A stretch of DNA of 64,000 nucleotides from Sphaerulina vaccinii (Eukaryota; Ascomycota; Dothideomycetes; Mycosphaerellales; Mycosphaerellaceae). Position numbers and translations under genes: made by a program. Under the pieces are notes generated by a model. That model did no database searches, was not told where the DNA came from, and was given only the letters and a program-made list of their open reading frames with translations. The stretch spans positions 248,001-312,000 of the forward strand of contig JAKUDP010000006.1 of NCBI GenBank assembly GCA_022570795.1, written 5' to 3'. This document shows positions 19,418 through 27,997 of the stretch, in pieces (positions within the stretch are counted from its first letter, which is position 1; every line of letters starts with the position of its first letter).

Positions 19418-20585
19418 ATGACCCCGGTAGTAGCAGCAGAACCACGAATGGCTCGCGTCGCCGCCATACAAGCCGAGCCTGCTTGGAACGATCTCGAAGC
19501 CGGCGTTAACAAGTCCATTGCATTGATTGAAGAAGCTGCGGCCGAAGGTGCCAATGTGCTCGGCTTTCCTGAGGTCTTCGTTCCTGGGTATCCATGGTAT
19601 GCAACAGATAGCAAGCAACGTTCTATCAATCTGACATGTATGTGAAGGAGCATCTGGGCGAACTCAGTGGGAGAATGTGCTGCTTTCATGGTAAGAATGT
19701 TGCGATGAATTCCCATGGGCCTGGCCTGCTCGTGCTAATGACCATCAAGGATGGGTACTATCGCAACTCGCTCGAGAAAGAGTCTCCACAGATGGACTGC
19801 ATTCGAGCTGCAGTGAGGAAAGCGAAAATGTTTGTTGTACTAGGATACAGTGAGCGTTGCCGCGGCAGTATCTACATCGCTCAGGTCAGCTTAGCAATGC
19901 GTCCGTAAACCAATATCACTCTTTCTGATTCACACGATAGTCCTTCATCGATCCAAGAGGCACGATCGTCCACCACCGCCGCAAGATCAAACCCACCCAC
20001 GTCGAAAGAGCCTACTTTGGCGATGGCCAAGCCGACTCGCTCAAAACCGTCGTACCATCCACATTCGGCAACATTGGTGGTCTTAATTGCTGGGAACACT
20101 CACAAACACTTCTTCGATACTACGAGTACGCTCAAGATGTCGACATACACGTCGCCTCCTGGCCACTGATCTAGGACGAACCCGATCCCCACGAGATACC
20201 AGGATGGCAATACCACATCACAGGCGAAATGAACGCCCGACTCTCCCAAGTAATGGCCATGGAAGGTGCAACATTCGTCATCGTGAGTACTCAACTCTTG
20301 AAAGACGAGGTTAGCAGAGAAAGATGTCAGCTAAAAGGCTTCAAATACGCTAGAGCGCCTGGCGGTGGGTTTTCGAGGATCTTCGGACCTGATGGTGCGG
20401 AGTTAGTGAAGCATATGGAGCCTGGAGAAGAGGGGTTACTGTTTGCTGATATTGATCTCAATATGAAAGCGGTGGCGAAGCATAATCTTGATGTTGTTGG
20501 GCATTATTCTAGGCCGGATTTGCTGAGCTTGAGGGTTACGGATGAGGCTAGCTGGCAGGTTCATTTTTGGAAGCCGAAGTTGTGA
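19418..20585 (+). pseudogene. nitrilase/cyanide-hydratase family gene with in-frame TAG
   Basis: Four exons: 19418-19596, 19648-19690, 19750-19884 and 19941-20585. All three introns have GT...AG ends, and the joins give an uninterrupted family alignment by eye (GYPW|SIWANS, AAFM|DGYYRNS, IYIAQ|SFIDP). The catalytic triad of nitrilases is present: Glu52 (FPEVF), Lys134 (RRKIKPT) and Cys169 (GGLNCWEH). Such enzymes hydrolyse nitriles to acids and ammonia, or HCN to formamide. At codon 197 (20172-20174) the frame meets TAG within HVASWPLI-stop-DEPDPHE. Beyond it another 136 well-conserved codons follow to a normal stop, including YHITGEMNARLSQVMAMEG and DVVGHYSRPDLLSLR. A Trp is common at that place, so TGG to TAG is the simple explanation. 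It is probably a recent pseudogene; sequencing error or readthrough are alternatives. The 3' end overlaps the convergent RING E gene by 38 bp. Confidence 0.8.
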
Positions 20586-21156
20586 TTCTGATGTGCCTGT
20601 TGACACCCTCCATGACGCTGCGCACACTTTCCACGGGGCTCAATCCTGACAACAGAGTGCGTCTAGAATCGGTGTACTGTCGCAGGGCGTACTGGAACAG
20701 TCCCGATCGGGAGTTCACGTCGTGAATTGTGTCGCCATCCATTCGAATCTCGTCTCCCGTAGTGTGCATCACTTCGAGGATTCTCCAAACTTCTGTTTGT
20801 CCTGAAGCGGTCCAGCGATATCGTACATCCAGAGTAAGCAAGAAGCGGTCCAGCGATATGTGGCCCGACTCGGGAACACCTGGGTGTGCAAAGCATATGC
20901 GAAGCATTTGTCTGATGTAAGTTTCAATCGTATTTTGAATCGTAGATTGCTGGACTCTTTGATTCGTGTCGTAGACCACTGTTCGGCAGCTTGGACAAGT
21001 ATTGAAATCTTGAAACCATGTTTTCGCGCACTCCAGACAGAAAGAGTGATTGCATTCTGTTTTGATCGGTTCCGTGAACTCCTCGTAGCAGATTGGGCAT
21101 GTCTCTGGTGTCAGCGTGGCGAGGAAGGCGGTCTTCGTTGGCAAGCTCGAGGCCAT
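20548..21156 (-). CDS. RING-finger protein E (putative E3 ubiquitin ligase)
   Basis: The frame is open from 21186 but the first ATG is at 21156-21154, giving 202 residues. The RING is at residues 20-57 (C20, C23, C35, H37, C40, C43, C54, C57), preceded by the family lead-in PTKTAFLATLTPET. The core IKTECNHSFCLECAKTWF is almost the same as in RING B. Downstream it diverges: the acidic DGLDF/DDEE stretch is missing, and only a faint trace of the companion domain remains (GHISLDRFLLTLDVRYRW). It is the most distant small paralogue in position, between two broken enzyme genes, and its last 38 bases overlap the end of the nitrilase gene. Ubiquitin-ligase activity is inferred from the intact RING. 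Confidence 0.75.
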   Translation of the reverse strand: MASSLPTKTAFLATLTPETCPICYEEFTEPIKTECNHSFCLECAKTWFQDFNTCPSCRTVVYDTNQRVQQSTIQNTIETYIRQMLRICFAHPGVPESGHISLDRFLLTLDVRYRWTASGQTEVWRILEVMHTTGDEIRMDGDTIHDVNSRSGLFQYALRQYTDSRRTLLSGLSPVESVRSVMEGVNRHIRITTSASKNEPAS

Positions 21157-21617
21157 GGTGGGTGATGGTGTCGATGGAAATCGCAATTATTTCGTTGTTG
21201 TTGTGTAGGAAGAAGTCGAGTTCAAAAGAACAAGTTTGGTAGTGGGGTCGACGCGTCTCAGTAGGTGAATCGAAAGTGAAGCAAACTGTCGTCAAGCCTC
21301 TCCGTTATTCCCGTTACTTCCTGCTGGCACCTCGAGCCTAGCTCTCTTGACGTGGTCAGTGAGATTGGTCTGAGAGAGCCAGCAGCATTCCTCACAGGAG
21401 AACTTGCTAACCATCGCAGGACACAGTTCTTAATGAATCTCAGATATGGTCTTCGTGGCTCGAAGTCCAGACATCCAACTACGTGCTGGTTTGTCTCCGT
21501 CTACTAGCTAAGCACCATGCCTCTGAGGCTCCCGACGTAGGAAGGATAGCTTTTGAAGTGACTTTCAGAGAGGGCCTGGAGTCAGATGTGTGTAAACACG
21601 CCACGACCGCAAACGAT
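21157..21617. other. spacer, nothing recognised
   Basis: 460 bp holding the RING E promoter side and the lipase 3' side. No frame with domain content. Confidence 0.5.
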
Positions 21618-22958
21618 CTAGAACAACCCGCCAGGACCAAGCGGCGCCATGAAAAGCACTGCCAACGCGCCCAAGATCTCCGCTGAGAACCCATCGAAAG
21701 CCTTCGGGCTCGCGATAAATACGTCCTGCGTATCGCAACCTCCTTTCACCGCCTTGCCCTCGAGCCTGTCCTTCAGCCAGTCCAAAGCGCCTCCAGCACC
21801 AAGCACAGCCTCCGAAACATGCTCGCCAACCAAGTTCCTGTAATACTCGATCGAAGCTCCATTGGCGCAGTACTGGTCTACGAGCGCATCTGTATCCGCC
21901 ACGGGCGAGACTTGATCGCCCATAGCTTTGTATACAAAAAGCGGGCTACTAGGGGTGGAACGTCGACCCATGGTGGCTCCGTTGGCACTGACGTCCGCTA
22001 TCACAGGAGCTTGGAGAAATTCAAGCCCGTTCTTGAAGTATGGCGCGATGTCTTGGTTTGAGAGTCTCTTCTCTGCGTCCGAGTCATTGGTGCATTTGAA
22101 ATTGATAGAATGGAACTCATGTGCCTTCTCCGGCACAAGGGCCTCGTCGATATAAGCTCGAGCATCGGGATAAGCATGTGTGAGGCCATTAATACCAGCG
22201 AAAGGCAGCCAGGACTAGTCGCCCTTGTTGGTGTGGAGGACAACGTTGGTGACGTTAGGAGTCAATCCTCCTAAGGCGGCGCCAGCGAATCTGAGCTCTG
22301 GGGCGTACTCGGACTGCAGTTCAACAGCCCACTCAGAGGCAAGAGCTCCGCCTGAGTAGCCCCATAGAGCGCACGTTGCATTGGCAGAGACGCCAGTTAC
22401 TTGTCCCGATTGTAGTGTTGCTCGAACGGAGTCCAGTGTGGAATAGCCAGAGGTGAGACCTGAGACGAAAGCTGCATCAAGGCCTTTATAGTCTGCGGTG
22501 CTGATGACCCAGCCTTGTTCTAGTGCGCCTGCCATGAAGAGAGGATCGTAGCTGCTCTTCTTTGATTCAAGTTGGAGAGTGTACGAAGGGCTACAGTTCG
22601 GATCCGAGGAGTCGTAGGCGGCCTGATAGGCAAGAACCTTGTCGAAGTGTGCATCGTTGGGAATGATAATGGTGACAGCTGCCGCTGCTGGATCTCCTTG
22701 AGCATCTGTTGATCGGAACAGCAGCTGGTACGAGGATTTGATCTTGACAGAGCTGAAGCCTTCCAGAACACCAATAGGGCCAGGAGTCGTCCGAGAACGA
22801 ATGATCGTGCCGGGTTGCAGAGCCGAGAGTGCTGTAAGTTCTACATTGTACCAAGAGTCCTCTGTGAGTTTCGGGATAGCTCGTGGTAGCAGGGATGGCG
22901 CTGCAGAGGTGAGTCCTGCTGTTGCTGCAAGACACGCTGCCAAAGATCTGGCGTACAT
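21618..22958 (-). pseudogene. secretory lipase (LIP family) with in-frame TAG
   Basis: A single frame of 447 codons from the ATG at 22958 is interrupted by one TAG at 22217-22215 (codon 248). Residues 1-20 are a signal peptide (MYARSLAACLAATAGLTSAA). The nucleophile motif is GYSGG with Ser202. After the TAG come GDQVSPVADTD (acid) and GEHVSEAV (His), so the complete catalytic set is encoded across the stop. The order matches the fungal secretory triacylglycerol lipase family (Pfam LIP), extracellular enzymes of about 430-460 residues. The TAG sits in NKGD-stop-SWLPFAGINGL, and no donor/acceptor pair flanks it that would splice it out. If TAG is real, the product ends before the acid and His and would be inactive. 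Upstream are about 4 kb without genes. Readthrough or sequencing error are the alternatives. Confidence 0.78.
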
Positions 22959-25900
22959 GATGTTGGCAAATGTGTCGTTCGTCGCTCGCTTGTCGCTTTG
23001 TTGTACAGAAGTGAGTGCATTGCCAATGTCTTAATAAGGGAGCCTCCAAATCTCGCTGTGACCGTGAAACTATACTCATTCCCAAGAATTGAAGCTTGAA
23101 GCCGTCTCATAATCCATCATTAGACTCCGAAACCAAAGCGTATAGCTCATGCTTCATTCTGCAACGCCTGAGTGGCTGCTACACTGCCTCATCATGTCAG
23201 ACAGAAATGGCGGCGTAGCAAGCTCTTCGCAGATCTGCAGAGCTCATGAATCATTTACCGTCTGCTGTTGTTTCACACTGCCACACATTGTGCTATTTCC
23301 AGTGTCCGTTGCTGCAACAAGCTCCCTTATGCGCTGAGACTAGCTGATCAAATGAGGCTTAGATCATGCTTCTGACATGAGATGCACTGCCGCCGATTAC
23401 CAGGAGCGACGATGCCTCGCCTGGCGTTGTGACAATGTGATAGTTTGTGGCGCCTCTCGCATGCGAACGAAATACTTTGCTGGGACATGCTGCCGACCTT
23501 CTCAGAGCCACCTCCCGTGCTGGCCGTGCCAGTAGCGGCTCGATTTCAGAGCGTTCAGAAGCTGTCTAAGCTCATCCCTCGTGCTATGAGTGGCTAGCCA
23601 AGAAGCACGCTAGCTGATGTTCGTGGATCGGTATAGAGACTGAGACTGAGACTTCAGCTTCATCTGCAGCTCCGTTATGGACATACCCCACCAAGCGTCG
23701 AAACACGAAATCGCTCCACGTCGTGCATGCGATATTCCTTGACCGCGACGTCTCTATATTCAACGCAGAAGGGTTGCGCTTCGTGCTCCATTGTGCATTG
23801 CAGTTCAATTGCAGTTCAATTGCACAAATTCGTCTTCCTCACTTGATCGCATGGCGTTCCGCTTCTGATGTCCATCTTGCTGCCCCTCGTGTCGCTCCTC
23901 GGCTTCGACTTGGAGAAGATAATCGGAATACTTGATAAGTAGCCGATGGCCAAAGAGGCTCTGCTGGAGCTCATTCCAAGTGGCTCGCTTGCATCCGCCG
24001 CTAGTGAACGTACGCACGAAGTGGCCGATCAGCGAGGTACCACATATGAGTGGCGTCATAGAAATTCGGTGCCCTCGCTTGCTGGCAGCATAAACGAGAG
24101 ATGATTCTGCAGTCTTGCAATGCCACAGCGCGTATCATATTGCCACCCCTCCATGCAACACAGACTGTATAGGTACTGGATCGACCACGTCTCTCTTCGG
24201 ATCATTGCCAATGTGCACTTCAGGTCTCACCAAGCCCTGTCTGCGTGTAGAACAGGTCTTCGCTTGACACCAACATCTTCGCGTGGATGGGCGGAGGATG
24301 GAGGGCAAAGAGGGGTAACGACGATGCTGTCGCTCTTCTCAGCCATTGTGACTGGCTCGCTTTCAGCGCACGCTAGTCGATGTCGCCGAGGACTGTCGCT
24401 TAGCGACTTAGCGAAGGTTCGCACTCGTGCTGTCGTCATTCGGATGCCCGCCGTCGTCGGTGAAGGGTATGCCTCGGTGCCTATCTTGAATCCGAACACT
24501 AGGAGAACGACCTCTCAGCCACGTAGTGGCAGCCTGAGACTGCTGTACTGGGCTTAAGTCTCGCGATCCTGCACATTGTCAGCAAGTCAAAAGATCAAAC
24601 GCATGTACCTCAGTGTCAAGCTGCCCGGAAATGATCGCTGCCGTCCTCGCCGTGAGCTCGCGATGTTGAAGATACTACAAGCAGCCTCGGCCTGTTAGGC
24701 AAGTCGAGTCGGCCTGGTCGTTACCATCTATGCGAGCCAGAGCGAAGACTGCGCATAAGGGCCATAGCCAATGTCTTCAAGCCTTGCACCTTGAAGCCAT
24801 CAACCAAGATGCTGGGAACGGCTATCTTGATGGGCGATCCGCGCGCACAAGTGGGTATGTTCCACTGTACACGGCTCAGAGTCTCGTCCATCAAGAAGCC
24901 CAAGCTGTCTTGTCTATGCCTCAAGCATCCGCTCCTATGCACACTCTTCAGCCATGACCGTTGTGCAAGGCTTTGAAATATCCAGCGACACCTCCATACG
25001 CTTGCCCGCTCGACGTGCTTATGTATGTACCTGTCAGTCTACGCAGAGCTACGTAGCTGACCGTGCTGACCATGCGACTCTTTTGACATCCGCGTATCGA
25101 CCGGAACGCTGGGTGCCGTTGCGTCTACTTAGGAGAGGAAAGGTCAGCAATCCAGCAGAACTGCAAGTGGAGCTTACAATCATGATACAATGGAGCAACA
25201 ATGCGCGTGAACGGAAAGAGATCGTTGCAATGGGCAGAAGATGAGGTCGGTGACAACCACATGTCGTCCATGTCGTCCATACGGCCAAGGCGCTAATATT
25301 GACGATGATTAGTGGGTGCAGAACTTTGATTGGTTCTGCGATCGATTATGATAGAGCAATCATAGCGACTTCACCTTTTGCATCGCCCTCTTCCTGATCG
25401 TTCTTTTCATTGTCGTCTATGGAATCTGGCGTCTTCCCTTGTTGGACGGCTTGATGTCTCGATTCTACTTCGCTTGCCTCCGACACTGCCGATTCAACCG
25501 TACCGCATCCGTACCGCGAATCTCTTCGTAGCACCACGAACGGGAGCCTAATCTCAGCCTGGAGGCATACCTTATGCAAGATCAGGACGATGGTATTGTC
25601 TGAGGACGGGAGCATTGAGACACGACGGCCTCAGTCTGGCAGCTGGGCATTGAAGCGTGCAGAGCATAGCTGCACAGGCGCATGACAGCTCACACGCGTG
25701 CTGAAATGGCAGGTGCAAGTCTATTCATCATTCGTCGTGCATTACTCCACGATGTCAGAAGAGATGCACTGGTCTAGAGTGGCGCTGCGAGATGATATGA
25801 CTCTTAGAGTCTCTATTTGAGCAGTGCTGGATGATATCAACCTACAATAGTGCATAGCGACGAGATCGCTGATCGCGAAGTCAGCAACGTAAGGCTCTAT

Positions 25901-26932
25901 GCCTGCTTGTCAGCATTGTCCCGGACTGACACGAGGCTTGGGTCTATACCAAGAAGCCAAGCTGCTTTGACATCTTGGGTGCCACTTTACGTCCGAGATG
26001 GGGATTCATGGCATGATGCTGCATCGCATGAGCTATCAGATGTAACCATGGAGCTACCACGGATACTCGACTGAGGCAGCCAAGTCGCAGTGGCTGAGTT
26101 GTTCGATAGCTTGCCGCCTTCGAAGATGCGGCCGCCTCCGGACGAGAACCGTTAATAAGAGTCGCTCAATATTCCGCGATCTATTGCAGTTGAGGCCAAC
26201 GCATGATATGGAGAGCATACTGATCTGTCTGTCAGCTAGTTCACTGGAGTGCTACCACACTCATATTGCGCCTCGATCCATGGCTGCGGTGCGCACGCAA
26301 GTGTTCGCCGGGACATGCCGCATGCAGAATCGACGATATCATATCATTAATGTAAATCTTGACCGCTGGCCCTGGACTGCTTCCGCCACACATGAGGCAA
26401 TTTTCCGCGTACACAATGTCGTCTCATTCCATCACGTGTGTCCCGGCGATTGGACTCCTGCGATCAACCTGGTTAAGTCGCAAGAAGCATGAACCTTCTT
26501 GCTGTGCCTTGCGGCTTGGCGTCTCTACTCAGATGGATTGTGGAGCTGCACTGGAACGGCCGACACATCGACCTGGGGTAGTGGAGTGACAGTAGCATTG
26601 GCGCCTAGTTTATAGCTAGCGCGGATCGTGGCAGTTCCGCATTCACATGAACCGCAGAGCTCCGTTCAGCCACGATGCCGTACATGGTACTCTCATACCC
26701 TTGTCTAATCTGTTCGATGAACGAAATGAGACCTGGATTGGCCATACACTTCACCAATCCTTGAGGGCAACCCATAGTACCGGGCCGGCAGTTATGAGAG
26801 CGGCCAGCCAAGGCCATAGACATTTGCCCAAGCGGCCGAAGTGTCTTCTTAGCCCGAACGTTATTTGAAAGCGCAGTAAGCACTGATGCATCATCTAGTG
26901 GTGGGTAGGTCACTTTCTAAATACAGTACGCT

Positions 26933-26942
26933 GTCTATAAGC
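26933..26942 (+). promoter_or_regulatory. TATA-box candidate upstream of the secreted-protein gene
   Basis: TCTATAAGC lies about 105 bp before the ATG at 27043, a usual distance for a fungal TATA element. Sequence match only. Confidence 0.4.
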
Positions 26943-27000
26943 ATGTAGGTCTTGCGAGGGGAGCTCCTGCTGCTTTACTTCTTACTTCAACCACCAACAC

Positions 27001-27037
27001 CAGACAGCAGCCAGACAGCTAGACAGCTAGACAGCAG
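27001..27037 (+). repeat. CAGACAGC microsatellite in the 5' leader
   Basis: Four to five imperfect copies of an 8-9 bp unit (CAGACAGC/TAGACAGC) directly before the start codon of the secreted-protein gene, probably in its 5' UTR. Confidence 0.7.
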
Positions 27038-27042
27038 TAAAC

Positions 27043-27743
27043 ATGTTGTCGCTCACGATTCTCGTCAACGCTCTAGGTCTCTTTGGCCTCTATACATTCG
27101 CTTCAGCCAACCCTACTGATCCTGAGCCTCCGCCAGAGGTTGACCCAGTCTCTTGCCCATTCAATGGCACGGTCGGTCCCAACCTGATGCTGGCGAATGT
27201 CACGTAAGTCGTTTCCTTCTCTCAATAACATGTCTATCGATCGGCAACTGACCACTTCATCCCACAGCCTCCCCGACGGCAGCTTCGAAATTAATGCGTG
27301 GATCTACGGCCTCGGCTGGTGTTCCTCAGCAAATCTCATCTCACGAAACGACAACGATCTCTGCAACCTCCCACCCACAGGACCTAACACTGCATTCGAA
27401 TTCATGCACGTCCCACTCTACACCAAATTCGGTGTCCCAGTCGAGGGTTGCTACGCCAATGTCGACGTCCTGTTCGATAAATGCGACATCACGATGGGAG
27501 GCTCAGTCACGGACTACGGCGGAGTCGTCGCGAACTTCACATCGATGGATGGGGCGTCCTCTTACACTTATCAGTGTGTGCAGGATGTGGAGTATCATGG
27601 ATGCGTGTACAACTCTCAGGTCATTCCGTTCAGTGAGATCAAGTATGAGGCTTTTATGAGTGTGAGTTCTCTCCAAACGCGCTTCACGAATGACTCGCTG
27701 ACCTGTCTTTGCTTTCCAGTGCGGCATCATCGCCGAACCATAG
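27043..27743 (+). CDS. small secreted cysteine-containing protein (effector-like), unknown function
   Basis: Three exons: 27043-27203, 27268-27661 and 27720-27743. The introns of 64 and 58 bp have GTAAGT/CACAG and GTGAGT/CCAG ends and an in-frame join, giving 192 residues ending FMSCGIIAEP. Residues 1-22 form a signal peptide (MLSLTILVNALGLFGLYTFASA). The mature part has eight Cys (in CPFNG, WCSS, LCNL, GCYAN, KCDIT, QCVQD, GCVYN, SCGII), an even number that suits disulphides, and several N-glycosylation sites (NGT, NVT, NFT). It fits the profile of secreted fungal proteins acting outside the cell, including plant-interaction effectors, but no named family is recognised. It borders a 4-kb gene-free region. 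Confidence 0.7.
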
Positions 27744-27997
27744 AGAGCGATCGACTTCAATCAGCAACGTGGATTTCACATGCGCAGAAAGAGAGAGAAA
27801 GTGTTCCAGCTTTGGAGTACAAGAGGTAATCTTGCTGAAACTTATGCGTTGGTAATGAGCAATGATCGATAGCGCTGTTATGCACTGTACCCAGCAAAAG
27901 AAGTAGTCTCTGAATTACAAGACCATTCGTATTTCAGTACTCAGTCGGACCACGAGAGCACAGTGTGCGCCTCCTCCAAGAGGTTGAACTTCCCGAC

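Larger units (their letters stand above)
22959..27042. other. 4-kb gene-free region
   Basis: No frame in this stretch has recognisable domains, supported splice sites or a convincing start. The longest candidates (about 24120-24557 plus, 25346-25615 minus, 26605-26913 minus) look like chance frames or old coding remnants. A short direct duplication, TGCAGTTCAAT/TGCAGTTCAAT, lies near 23800-23822. Base composition is not strongly AT-rich, so it is not a typical heavily mutated transposon block. I see no tRNA. Confidence 0.5.

Noticed and set aside
20284..20340. Possible intron in the nitrilase starting GTGAGT at 20284
   Set aside because: The frame is open through it and the sequence after it aligns with nitrilases without removal, so no intron is needed; it also lies after the TAG.
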